From: CAZQEZ01 sp964592475
GTDB lineage: Bacteria > Bacteroidota > Bacteroidia > Cytophagales > Cyclobacteriaceae
NCBI GenBank assembly: GCA_964592475.1
Contig: CAZQEZ010000148.1
Location: forward strand, 1 to 9,748
DNA: 9,748 nucleotides
Reading direction: 5' to 3'
In this document: positions 1 through 7,362 of the stretch, one piece after another
Position numbering within the stretch: the first letter of the stretch is position 1
How the letters are laid out: each line of letters begins with the position of its first letter
Notes under the pieces: generated by a model
Told to the model about the DNA's origin: nothing
Seen by the model: the letters and a program-made list of their open reading frames with translations, nothing else
The model's database searches: none
Position numbers and translations under genes: made by a program

Positions 1-7
1 AATGCTT

Positions 8-670
8 ATGAATAAGATAAAACTTGTCTGGGTATTTTCATTCCTGTTGGGCTGTCAGCCTTCAAATTCAACTAATGAAGTAAAAGTCAATAATGGATCC
101 ATCAATAAAGATTCTTTTATGATTGATACAGAAAAAAAAGAGGAAAAAATGTCTTCATTAATCGATAGCACAGAAGATGTTGAATCAATTATTTTGGAGC
201 GGGTCCGTCAAACGTATGAATGGTATTTTACCAGTGACAACCTTCAAGATTTTCCAGTTACTGGCAATGATACGATGTTCACTGCTATTGACTGGCAAAA
301 AATGGAACAAAGGATTACACAATTACGTCAAACAGGTTTTTTTGCAGATGAATTCCTGGAAAGTTATCGTGAAATAGCAGAGACCATTGACCATAAATTA
401 AAAACCAATGAAGTGGAATATTATTTAGGATATTATCCGCCTTATGGCAACGGAGCTAATCCATGGTGTAATTGTCAGGATAGTCCGGATAAATTTTGGC
501 AAGATATGCAATTAAAAAATTTGAAAATCAATGGAGATAAGGCCTCTGCAATATGGACATTTGCAAATACCGATTGGGATCATGGCTATAATATTCGGTT
601 AAGCCGGGAATCCGGAACCTGGCAAATATCTCATTTGCAAGAGTTTGATGTTGATAAATTTTTCTTTTGA
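8..670 (+). CDS. Putative lipoprotein, DUF3828-like
   Basis: This encodes a secreted lipoprotein of about 220 residues with no function I can name. Two in-frame ATGs exist, at 2 and 8. The one at 8 gives a tighter signal peptide (MNKIK, a hydrophobic run, then the lipobox LLGC), so I prefer it. The Cys would be lipidated, followed by a polar, low-complexity linker rich in Asn, Lys and Glu up to about residue 60. The rest is a compact alpha/beta domain with a Trp/Tyr-rich start (TYEWYF), a segment NPWCNCQDS containing two close cysteines, and a terminal pattern of alternating strands ending in SGTWQISHL. That order (helix, an aromatic region ending in QD, then strands with a 'GxWxI' finish) resembles the NTF2-like DUF3828 family. 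This is a recollection of family shape, not a search result. A second lipoprotein gene follows after 38 bases, so the two may be co-transcribed. The promoter is outside the window. Confidence 0.8.
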   Translation: MNKIKLVWVFSFLLGCQPSNSTNEVKVNNGSINKDSFMIDTEKKEEKMSSLIDSTEDVESIILERVRQTYEWYFTSDNLQDFPVTGNDTMFTAIDWQKMEQRITQLRQTGFFADEFLESYREIAETIDHKLKTNEVEYYLGYYPPYGNGANPWCNCQDSPDKFWQDMQLKNLKINGDKASAIWTFANTDWDHGYNIRLSRESGTWQISHLQEFDVDKFFF

Positions 671-708
671 GAGGTAGTTATTGCCATAAAATTATTTAAT
701 TTTAATTC

Positions 709-1154
709 ATGAAAAAATTGATATTATTTGTGATAGTTGCTTTGCTGACTGGCTGTGTTACTGACAAGCAAGAAGATAAAACATATGAGCCAATAGTTTT
801 AACCACCATTGTGGAATTGGAAAATAGAAAGAAACTTGAACTTGAACGAAAGATAATTGATTTTTCAGCCACAGAAATGTCAGCCTTTCAAAATGCTTAC
901 AATACTTTAGGATAGAGAGAAAAACAATTATAGTTAATCAGGAAGAATACACAACTATTGATAAAGCTACTGCACTTAATATGGCAAAATGGTATATTGA
1001 AAAGGAAAAGCTAGCAATCTCAGAAGATGCGTATGCCCGTTATTTTAATTCTTTTGGCGGCCAGCTATTTGCCTATGGTGAGCCGGAAATCCGCAATCAA
1101 CTTTGGCTGTGGTATGAGCCGAGGAATCAATTTATGCTATACTATGCTCCTTGA
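709..1154 (+). pseudogene. Small lipoprotein gene broken by a frameshift
   Basis: The first part (709-915) encodes 68 residues: a lipoprotein signal peptide with lipobox LTGC (Cys16), then a charged Glu/Lys-rich stretch ending at a TAG. The frame that begins around 912 stays open to a TGA at 1152-1154 and gives about 80 residues of protein-like sequence, including TIDKATALNMAKWYIEKEK and NQLWLWYEPRNQ. Joined by one base of shift near 895-912, the two parts form a lipoprotein of about 148 residues. The direction of shift means one base is missing relative to an intact reading frame. No obvious slippery heptamer lies at the switch, so a mutation or sequencing/assembly error is more likely than programmed frameshifting. 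An alternative is that the 3' part is a separate 57-residue gene from the ATG at 981, but that protein would lack a signal peptide and start inside the conserved-looking segment. Function unknown. It follows another lipoprotein gene. Confidence 0.65.
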
Positions 1155-1204
1155 TATTAACTTCAATTAACAAATGGTTTTAACTGAATTTGTTTAGTAA
1201 AAGA

Positions 1205-1231
1205 AAAGGATCGCGGGTTAAGCGATCCTTT
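1205..1231. terminator. Rho-independent terminator between convergent genes
   Basis: A perfect 10-bp stem (AAAGGATCGC at 1205-1214, GCGATCCTTT at 1222-1231) closes a 7-base loop. Read on the minus strand it follows the receptor stop codon by about 9 bases and ends in CCTTTTCTTTTA, a good U-tract. Read on the plus strand the tail is TTTAATCTTTAG, which is weaker but could still stop the lipoprotein transcript. It is probably bidirectional, with its main job at the receptor gene. Confidence 0.85.
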
Positions 1232-1240
1232 AATCTTTAG

Positions 1241-3634
1241 TTAAAATTGAATCCGGTACATTACATCCGGGAAAAAACCGATTTGCTTAACCAGGTTTAT
1301 ATCATCTGTTACCGGGTTATATCTTCTCACAAATTCATTTTCATAGTTCAAAACGTTTTGCAAATCGATGAAGAATTGGTGTGAAATCCTGCTTTTGGTG
1401 CTGTTGAGCCTTACCCCAAGCTTAACATCCCAGCGCAAGTAGGGATCATAAAACTCACTAAAGGCACGTTCGTCAAACAAGACTTGTCTTCCGCCATTGG
1501 CCCGCGAACCTTGCAGGTCAATTGGCGTGTAGGGCCTTGCACCGGCATTAGTGAATTTGGTGTCCAGCGTCCAGGCGTTTTGCCCGTTTTTACCAAACGA
1601 CCATTCTTTTCCCATGAGCAGGTTCACCACGTAGTTGGTATTGAATGCAGTGTTTCTTGTAATACCATCGCTGCCTTCGTAAGTAGATTCAAATACAGAA
1701 GATGTAAGTAAAACATAGTATCCTCGGCTGAAAAACTTCTCCAGTGTAAGCTCCATTCCGTAATTAGTACCGGTTCCCTCATTCACCAGCGAGCCTCTTT
1801 CTGAAAAAATAAAGTCCGCGCCCTGGTTTATCACGGAGTAGCTAGAAGGGATGGATTCCACGGGCACATCGAACAAGCTTTGGTAGTAAGCTTCGGTCTT
1901 CAATCGCCAGTCATTGCCAATGTTCAAGTCATATCCCAGCACGTAATGATGGCTTTGCATGAAATCCAGGCTCAGGTTAGTGCGTTCATAGCTTCCATCC
2001 CCTAATTGCTCATTGTAAAATAGAATGGGGCCGGGGGCTGCTTGAGCATGCAAACCATAGGCAAAACTCAATCGCTGACTAGGAGAAAAACTCCAGCTAA
2101 TCGCTGCCCTGGGCTCAATGGCCCGGCTTTCATTCAAGGCTTGATACTGGCTATGCAAACCAAAAGTGAGGGATAAATCATCGGTAATGTTGTTTTCTAT
2201 CTGAGCATACGCCTGGCTTAGGTTATAAATTTCGTCCACATCTCGCACGGTGATAAAATCATCCGGAATACCATCACCATCAATATCCAGTTCAGGATAA
2301 TTGTCGGCTTGCCGCCATATGGAGATGATTTGATAGGTTTCGTGCAAAATTCCGGCTCTTAATTTCCAGCGAGCGTTAAACTTTTTGTTTAAATTACTGG
2401 TGATCGTGTAACGGTTTTCACGGTCACTGGAGTAAGCTCCCAAAAATTCATCTATCTTTTTGCCTTCAATATTTCGCACCATATTATTTTGCAAGTAGTC
2501 GTTGAAATTAGTGGATGCACCAATGCTGGTTTTTAAAAAGGTGTTTTTACTTAGATTGACAGTATGGCTGAGGCCAATCAATCCAAGTTCGTTTTTTACG
2601 AATGCATCTAGCTCCGGGTTGGCAAACAAATCATTTTCATCAATTTCATCGCCATAAAAATCGATACTGCTCAAACCGCCCAGGCCAAACATTTCAAATT
2701 TACCGAGGGCTGTATTTCCAAAGTTCACTTTGAAAGATAAATCCTGATAATAAGGAGTGGCACTGGTGCCAGTAGCAGCCAGGCTGGCTATACCATAGCG
2801 ATAAGAAGCTACAAAAGATCCATCGTTTGACTTTTGGAAAGGCCCCTCGGCCATAAATTCCAAGCCAGTAAAAGCACCCAGCTGACCGGTAAACTCCAGT
2901 TTATCAGGGTTGCCATTTCTAAAATTGATATCAAAAACTGCGGCGTTGGCATTTCCATACTCGGCAGGGAATGCGCCGGACAGGAAATCGGAAGTGCGCA
3001 ACATGTTGGTGTTGAGGGCATTTACTGGACCTCCTGTAGTGCCGTAAGTAGCAAAATGGTTGGTGGTGGCCATGGGAATTCCTTCAATTCGCCAAAGCAA
3101 GCCTGAAGGAGAATTGCCACGTACCACGATATCGTTGCGGCTGTCATCCGGAGCGCTTACACCGGCAAATGAAGTAGCCAGTCGAGCTACATCGTTTCTG
3201 CCTCCGGAAAATCGGGTTACCTCCTCCAGGCTGAAAGTACGGGCACTAACCTTGGCCAGTTCGTTGAGCGGCATATCTTTGCTTGATTCACCGGTAATCA
3301 CTATATCTTTGAGGGTTTCAACTGATTCTTCCAACGAAATATTCAAAATCACCTCTTTACCAGCGGTGACTAAAACATTCGGTAGCTGCAAGGATTTATA
3401 ACCAACATATAGTACTCTCAGGTTATGTCTTCCCAAAGGCACCTTATCCAGTCGATAATTACCCTCTAAGTCTGTAACTGTACCAATTGCAGGATCTGTA
3501 TCTTCAACCATAATGGTTGCACCTATCAGCGGATATTGAGCATCCGCGTCCACAATTTTACCTTTTATTACTTGAGTTTGCGCGAGCAGCAAAGTAAAAT
3601 TGAATAATAATGCTAAAGACAAAATAATTTTCAT
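1241..3634 (-). CDS. TonB-dependent outer-membrane receptor with carboxypeptidase-regulatory-like domain
   Basis: This 797-residue protein should sit in the outer membrane and import a substrate using TonB/ExbBD energy. Residues 1-18 are a signal peptide (hydrophobic run ending LLLAQ). Residues about 22-103 form a carboxypeptidase-regulatory-like beta-sandwich (VIKGKIVD, PLIGATI, GTVTDLEGNY), typical of Bacteroidota receptors. IVITGES at 111-117 is a TonB-box-like link to the plug, which covers about 130-240 with the plug motifs DIVVRGNSPSG and AEYGNA. The remainder is a 22-strand-type barrel of alternating aromatic and polar strands, ending in MYRIQF with the terminal Phe expected of outer-membrane barrels. 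A loop at 450-459 reads DIDGDGIPDD, a calcium-binding-like motif. There is no SusD partner, so it is not a SusCD pair. Substrate is unknown. It is transcribed away from a LytS/LytTR pair that may regulate it. No Shine-Dalgarno is seen, only an AT-rich leader, which is usual in this phylum. Confidence 0.93.
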   Translation of the reverse strand: MKIILSLALLFNFTLLLAQTQVIKGKIVDADAQYPLIGATIMVEDTDPAIGTVTDLEGNYRLDKVPLGRHNLRVLYVGYKSLQLPNVLVTAGKEVILNISLEESVETLKDIVITGESSKDMPLNELAKVSARTFSLEEVTRFSGGRNDVARLATSFAGVSAPDDSRNDIVVRGNSPSGLLWRIEGIPMATTNHFATYGTTGGPVNALNTNMLRTSDFLSGAFPAEYGNANAAVFDINFRNGNPDKLEFTGQLGAFTGLEFMAEGPFQKSNDGSFVASYRYGIASLAATGTSATPYYQDLSFKVNFGNTALGKFEMFGLGGLSSIDFYGDEIDENDLFANPELDAFVKNELGLIGLSHTVNLSKNTFLKTSIGASTNFNDYLQNNMVRNIEGKKIDEFLGAYSSDRENRYTITSNLNKKFNARWKLRAGILHETYQIISIWRQADNYPELDIDGDGIPDDFITVRDVDEIYNLSQAYAQIENNITDDLSLTFGLHSQYQALNESRAIEPRAAISWSFSPSQRLSFAYGLHAQAAPGPILFYNEQLGDGSYERTNLSLDFMQSHHYVLGYDLNIGNDWRLKTEAYYQSLFDVPVESIPSSYSVINQGADFIFSERGSLVNEGTGTNYGMELTLEKFFSRGYYVLLTSSVFESTYEGSDGITRNTAFNTNYVVNLLMGKEWSFGKNGQNAWTLDTKFTNAGARPYTPIDLQGSRANGGRQVLFDERAFSEFYDPYLRWDVKLGVRLNSTKSRISHQFFIDLQNVLNYENEFVRRYNPVTDDINLVKQIGFFPDVMYRIQF

Positions 3635-3879
3635 GATTTCAATTTTTTGTTAAAAATGTGCTGCTAAGATAGGAGTGCTCTCAAATCCATGAAATGACGA
3701 AGTGATTCAATCCAGAATTTTATCAGTTGAAGTTTAAAATATCAATATTGAATTCCAATTGACTGATAGAACAGTTTCATTTAAAAAAAATCCGTTTTCA
3801 TACATCCTATTTCCGGCTTCCACTTCTTACAAGTTTTCATTTTAGGTGGCTTGCAATTATATTTGTTAAAAAAGGTCTC
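3635..3879. promoter_or_regulatory. Divergent regulatory region between receptor and kinase genes
   Basis: This 245-base spacer must hold the control signals for both the receptor (leftward) and the kinase operon (rightward). It contains TATCAGT (3721-3727) and its inverse ACTGATA (3762-3768), roughly concentric with a perfect 10-bp palindrome TCAATATTGA (3742-3751). An imperfect direct repeat also occurs: CAGTTGAAGTTTAAAA from 3724 and CAGTTTCATTTAAAA from 3772. LytTR regulators usually bind paired direct repeats, so these are candidate sites, by inference only. I found no good match to the Bacteroidota promoter on the minus strand for the receptor. The closest is TGGATTTG, one base off, reading leftward at about 3682-3689. 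Confidence 0.45.
3834..3865 (+). promoter_or_regulatory. Bacteroidota-type promoter of the kinase-regulator operon
   Basis: TATATTTG at 3858-3865 matches the Bacteroidota -7 consensus TAnnTTTG exactly. TTTT at 3834-3837, 20 bases upstream, is one base from the -33 TTTG. Transcription would begin near 3870, only a few bases before the ATG at 3880. The purine-rich AAAAAAGG at 3868-3875 is suitably placed as a ribosome binding site and supports that ATG. Confidence 0.6.
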
Positions 3880-4935
3880 ATGCAAATCGGTAAATACTAT
3901 TTAAAAGAGGTTCATTTTCGCTGGATAGGAATATTGTTGGTGGCTTACATTATGACTTTTGTACATGAACAGGGGCCTGGTGAAGTATGGTATGTAAAAT
4001 TGATCGTTGGCATAATTTATACAGCGATTTACTGGAATGGTTCGGTTTTATTGTTCATGTATTTCAGAAAAAAATTTCCTTTGGTAAAGCAAACGGCAAA
4101 ACGTTTGGTTATAACATTTTTTACCATCATTGCTCTGATTTCAATAGTTGATCCTTTCCTGTGCTCTTTGTTGCATATGAAATCTTTGTCAGAGGCTTTT
4201 GAGCCAGGTGCGTATTTGATGGGAATGACCTTTAACTTGATTACGGTGGTGATCATTACTTCTTTTTATGAAAATGCTTTTGTTTTTGACCAATGGAAAA
4301 ATACTGTGAAAGTAAACGAAGCACTGAAAAATCAGCAAATCAGAACCCAGTTTGAAGTTTTGCAAAACCAGATGAGTCCTCATTTTTTATTCAACAGTCT
4401 CAATACCCTTACTACCTTGATAGCCGAAGACTCAAAAGTGGCCATTGATTTTACAGAAAAGCTATCGGAGGTGTATCGCTATATTTTGCAGAATAAAGAA
4501 AAAGAACTGGTGACACTAGGGGAGGAGTTAAGTTTTGTAAAATCGTATGTTTTTTTATTGCAAATGCGTTATCCGGAAAACCTGAGCGTAAAATTTGGTA
4601 TAGAAAATAAATATATGAGCCAATCTATACCACCGTTAACGTTGCAAATATTGGTAGAAAACTCAATCAAGCACAACATCATTTCCAAAAGTCATCCGTT
4701 GCAGATAGATATATATGTAGAAAGTGGCAAATCGATCGTGGTAAAGAATAACCTGCAACAAAAGAAGGTAATCCAAAAATCGACCAAAACCGGTTTGGAT
4801 AATATTCGAAAGCGTTATGCCTATTTTGGTAAACACAATATTGATGTGATTACCACAGCCCAGAATTTCATGGTGGCAGCACCATTGATCAAGGTTACCA
4901 ATGAATCCGACCCTTTAGTTAACTTGTTGAAATGA
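3880..4935 (+). CDS. Sensor histidine kinase, LytS/YehU family (His_kinase PF06580 type)
   Basis: This is an inner-membrane sensor kinase of 351 residues that should phosphorylate the regulator encoded next to it. Four hydrophobic segments lie at about 12-29, 40-62, 75-98 and 110-135, with almost no periplasmic domain, so it probably senses through the membrane helices. A short coiled-coil-like linker leads to the H-box QMSPHFLFNSLN, with the phospho-accepting His at 168 followed by the Phe-Asn signature of this family. The ATP-binding part has the N-box VENSIKHN (Glu260, Asn261, His265) and a shortened G region TGLDNIRKRY (304-313). The typical second glycine-rich loop of classical kinases is absent, as is normal for this family. 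The gene overlaps the next by 4 bases (ATGA), which points to translational coupling. Its divergent partner is a TonB-dependent receptor. Signal unknown. Confidence 0.93.
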   Translation: MQIGKYYLKEVHFRWIGILLVAYIMTFVHEQGPGEVWYVKLIVGIIYTAIYWNGSVLLFMYFRKKFPLVKQTAKRLVITFFTIIALISIVDPFLCSLLHMKSLSEAFEPGAYLMGMTFNLITVVIITSFYENAFVFDQWKNTVKVNEALKNQQIRTQFEVLQNQMSPHFLFNSLNTLTTLIAEDSKVAIDFTEKLSEVYRYILQNKEKELVTLGEELSFVKSYVFLLQMRYPENLSVKFGIENKYMSQSIPPLTLQILVENSIKHNIISKSHPLQIDIYVESGKSIVVKNNLQQKKVIQKSTKTGLDNIRKRYAYFGKHNIDVITTAQNFMVAAPLIKVTNESDPLVNLLK

Positions 4936-5699
4936 AAGTATTGATTATAGAAGATGAGGCTCCTGCTTTCCGTCGGCTGCAAAAAATACTGGATGAGGTA
5001 GACCCTGCCATAGAAATTGTAGATGTGATCGACTCGGTGGAAGACAGTGTAAAATGGCTGCGCAATCATGCAGAGCCGCAATTGATATTCATGGACATTC
5101 AATTGAGCGATGGTATCAGTTTCGATATTTTTGAGCAAGTAAAAATAACCAGTCCGGTGATTTTTACTACTGCTTTTGACGAATATATGCTGCGGGCCTT
5201 CAAGGTGAATAGTATCGATTATCTGCTTAAGCCAATCAAACAAGATGACCTGGCTCGGAGCTTACACAAATATGCCGGTATGAAAGAGGCCTTTTCCGCT
5301 AATAACAGTTGCGATTTGAACGATCTGATTCGAAATATTCAGCTCAATGACCGCAAGTACAAAGCCAGGTTTTTGGTAAAAAAAGGTGAGCAACTGGTAT
5401 CTGTACAAAGTGGCGATATTGCTTTTTTCTTTGCCAGGAACGGCATTATACATCTGCAAACCAGCGAAGGAAAGGTTTATCTGGTGGATTTCACACTGGA
5501 TGAACTAGAAAAGCAGCTTGATCCGGATCATTTTTACCGGGCCAACCGACAATTTATTTTGCACTTTTCCGCCATCAAAACTGTGCACAAATGGTACAAA
5601 AGCAAATTGCTGATTGAGCCATCGCAAGCCATTGATGATAAGATAATTGTGAGTGCTGAAAAGGCCAGTAGTTTTAAGCAATGGCTTGGCGACAAGTAA
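4932..5699 (+). CDS. LytTR-family response regulator
   Basis: This 255-residue cytoplasmic transcription factor is the cognate partner of the upstream kinase. The N-terminal receiver domain (1-115) has the acidic pair Glu7/Asp8 (with Glu9 also acidic), the phospho-acceptor Asp55 in IFMDIQLSDG, the conserved Thr79/Thr80 and Lys100 before a Pro (LLKPIKQDD). After a variable linker, residues about 143-250 form a LytTR DNA-binding domain, seen in KARFLVKKGEQLVSV, the internal strand pattern and the typical FYRANRQFILH (201-211). LytTR proteins bind short direct repeats in promoters. The likely targets are the divergent receptor promoter and its own operon, inferred from position only. The ATG at 4932 lies inside the kinase stop, so expression should be coupled. 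No hairpin terminator is evident after the stop. Confidence 0.95.
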   Translation: MKVLIIEDEAPAFRRLQKILDEVDPAIEIVDVIDSVEDSVKWLRNHAEPQLIFMDIQLSDGISFDIFEQVKITSPVIFTTAFDEYMLRAFKVNSIDYLLKPIKQDDLARSLHKYAGMKEAFSANNSCDLNDLIRNIQLNDRKYKARFLVKKGEQLVSVQSGDIAFFFARNGIIHLQTSEGKVYLVDFTLDELEKQLDPDHFYRANRQFILHFSAIKTVHKWYKSKLLIEPSQAIDDKIIVSAEKASSFKQWLGDK

Positions 5700-5997
5700 G
5701 CTCTGCGCGAAATTAATAATTACTCCTGCTACCAGAGGTTGACCATCAGCTCTAAATGAAAATAAGCTCGTATTCACACCTGTTTTATAAAAAAACTAAA
5801 GGATCTGTTTTTGTATTTGTTCATAAAATGCATAGTAGTATTCAGCACTTTCAATATTTTAAACAGCTTCTTTAAATGTTTTTTCTTATTCCAATTTAAT
5901 AGGTTCAAGTCTTAACATTCAAAAAATCATGATATTTATGGTAAGTTCTATTGATTCGTGATAATTTTGCTCGTTCTGGCACTAACCAATTCTTATT
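5700..5997. other. Intergenic spacer, no supported gene
   Basis: This 298-base stretch is AT-rich. The only plus-strand ORF of note (5756-5875, 39 codons) has no recognisable motif, and its codon pattern is not convincing. Apart from the promoter element at 5962-5969 I see no RNA gene, no repeat and no clear terminator hairpin here. Confidence 0.6.
5962..5969 (+). promoter_or_regulatory. Candidate -7 element of the nitroreductase gene
   Basis: TAATTTTG matches TAnnTTTG exactly and lies 28 bases before the ATG at 5998. The -33 side is weak: TTTA at 5935-5938 is 23 bases upstream. The match and position suggest a promoter, but the missing TTTG lowers confidence. Confidence 0.5.
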
Positions 5998-6588
5998 ATG
6001 ACCTATAATATCGAAGAGTTCAATCAATTGATTAAAAACCGCCGTTCTATATACCCCAATATGTATACCGGTGAGCAGGTAGATGATTCAATTATCAATC
6101 AAATGCTCGAAAATGCCAATTGGGCCCCCAACCATCGTTTATCGGAACCATGGAGATTCACCGTGTTTAAAGGGGAAGGTTTAAAAAAAATAGCTGCATT
6201 TCAATCAGAGCTCTATAAAAAAGTATCTTCTGAAAAAGGAGATTTTAAAGAAGATAACTTTAAGAAGTTAGCTGAAAAGCCACTGTCTGCATCTCATATT
6301 ATTTCCATAGGGATGCATCGCGATGAAAAAGAAAGATTACCGGAAGTGGAAGAAATTGAAGCCGTTGCCTGTGCTTTACAAAACATGATGCTAACTGCAG
6401 AAGCCTACCAAATAGGATGCTATTGGGGTTCCGGAGGAATTACTTATATGGAGGAAGCCAAACCCTTTTTTGATTTAGGCGAAAGAGACAAATTGCTAGG
6501 CTTTTTATATGTAGGTGTACCAAAGTTTAAACCACCGAAGGGCAGACGGAAACCTATTAATAATAAAGTACAATGGATAATCGAATAG
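5998..6588 (+). CDS. Nitroreductase family protein (FMN-dependent, YdjA-like)
   Basis: This is a soluble, FMN-binding oxidoreductase of 196 residues, expected to work as a homodimer using NAD(P)H. Visible family signs are the N-terminal NRRS (14-17), whose Arg and Ser contact the FMN phosphate, the active-site region ANWAPNHRLSEPWRF (40-54), the dimer helix EAVACALQNMMLTA (121-134) and WGSGG (143-147), followed by GFLYVGVP (168-175). Its short length and the APNH..EPWRF arrangement fit the small YdjA-type subgroup more than the larger NfsA/NfsB enzymes. Physiological substrate is unknown: members reduce nitroaromatics, quinones and other oxidised compounds. It appears monocistronic, with its own candidate -7 element upstream and a 335-base spacer downstream. 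The start is fixed by alignment of the FNQLIKNRRS motif near the N terminus. Confidence 0.92.
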   Translation: MTYNIEEFNQLIKNRRSIYPNMYTGEQVDDSIINQMLENANWAPNHRLSEPWRFTVFKGEGLKKIAAFQSELYKKVSSEKGDFKEDNFKKLAEKPLSASHIISIGMHRDEKERLPEVEEIEAVACALQNMMLTAEAYQIGCYWGSGGITYMEEAKPFFDLGERDKLLGFLYVGVPKFKPPKGRRKPINNKVQWIIE

Positions 6589-6923
6589 GTTAATAAAAAT
6601 ATGGAAGAAATATTATAATTACCATTCAATTTAAATTCAGGTAATATTAATTGAATTTTCCGTGTAGTCGGCTTTTATGGCAATTTAATCTATGTAGAGA
6701 AACCGCATTTTTATTAATTATTTGCCAATACTATTGCTTTTTTAATAAAATATTTTTAATATAGCCAAATGATTGCTATTAAAAAGCTTAGGCAATGGTG
6801 GCATGGTTTCTGAGGGGTTTGTAATAGTTTACAATGCTACCAATGTAATATTTTTCCTTATTACCAATTGGTTTTTAGTAAAAAATAGCTGTAATTCACT
6901 GATATTTAAAAACTTAATTAAAA
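6589..6923. other. AT-rich intergenic spacer, no gene
   Basis: This 335-base stretch has no convincing ORF. The first 70 bases contain alternative weak dyads (for example ATTCAATT against AATTGAAT) but no GC-rich terminator. The notable structure is the bulged hairpin at 6839-6872 ending in a T-run, reported separately. No perfect TAnnTTTG promoter precedes the MORN-repeat gene. Confidence 0.6.
6839..6876 (+). promoter_or_regulatory. Bulged hairpin followed by T-run upstream of the MORN-repeat gene
   Basis: ACCAATGTAATA (6839-6850) pairs with TATTAC (6859-6864) and ATTGGT (6867-6872), leaving a 2-base CA bulge and an 8-base loop. The 3' arm also contains the perfect palindrome ACCAATTGGT (6863-6872). 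It runs into TTTTT (6872-6876). The structure resembles an AT-rich terminator or leader structure 48 bases before the next start codon. Which role it has cannot be told from sequence. Confidence 0.35.
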
Positions 6924-7172
6924 ATGAACAAGCAAGTTGAGTATTTTGAAAACGGGGAGGTACGTAAAGAATACTTTCTCAATGAAGACCATCAAATAGA
7001 AGGTACTTTTAAAGAATATTATGAAAATGGAGAAGTACTGGTTGATTGTAACTATAAAGATGGAAAGGTTGATGGAGAGGCCAATATATATAATGAAAGA
7101 GGTGAGCTATTTTTGAAGTACCACTATGAGAATGGTCAAATAGTAAAAATGATGAAAATTTTCAAAAATTAA
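6924..7172 (+). CDS. Small MORN-like repeat protein (YwqK-type)
   Basis: This 82-residue soluble protein is made almost entirely of three tandem units of about 23 residues with the core Y-(F/Y)-x-N-G-E: VEYFENGEVRKEY (5-17), KEYYENGEVLVD (30-41) and YNERGELFLKYHYENGQI (56-73). This is the MORN-variant pattern seen in proteins that databases label 'toxin-antitoxin system YwqK family antitoxin'. That label is not evidence of antitoxin function here, since no toxin-like gene lies beside it. The usual proteins of this kind are longer and often lipoproteins; this one has no signal peptide. It has an ATG preceded by an AT-rich leader and no clear Shine-Dalgarno. The repeats probably form a short beta-meander for protein or lipid contact, by inference. 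No clear terminator follows, only a T-run near 7187-7198. Confidence 0.8.
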   Translation: MNKQVEYFENGEVRKEYFLNEDHQIEGTFKEYYENGEVLVDCNYKDGKVDGEANIYNERGELFLKYHYENGQIVKMMKIFKN

Positions 7173-7362
7173 ATTCACGCTGGTTTTGTTTTTTTTCACC
7201 TTCCGGTTTTTCGTATCCTCTTAGAATATTCTACCTACCCTCTCTTTATCGTAGCAGTACTTTCATGCAAGTCCGATATATTTTCTTGAGAAATAATGAG
7301 TATTTTATTGTTTTTATTCTTAATTTATTTTAATATTCAGTTTTAATTAAGATGATCGACTT

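Noticed and set aside
890..915. Programmed -1 frameshifting in the second lipoprotein gene
   Set aside because: No XXXYYYZ-type slippery heptamer or downstream stem structure is apparent at the switch, so a mutation or sequence error is simpler.
2834..3401. Plus-strand ORFs of 90 and 113 codons opposite the receptor gene
   Set aside because: They are antisense shadows of the receptor plug and N-terminal domain coding sequence, without motifs or initiation signals.
4821..5243. A 140-codon minus-strand ORF opposite the kinase/regulator junction
   Set aside because: It lies entirely antisense to two well-supported genes with clear domains, and its protein has no family features.
5756..5875. 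A 39-codon plus-strand ORF after the response regulator
   Set aside because: No motif, no ribosome binding site and no family resemblance. It is compatible with chance in AT-rich DNA.
6660..6923. Possible CRISPR-like or tandem repeat array in the long AT-rich spacer
   Set aside because: No unit recurs at regular spacing. Only one imperfect hairpin and short AT-rich matches are found.
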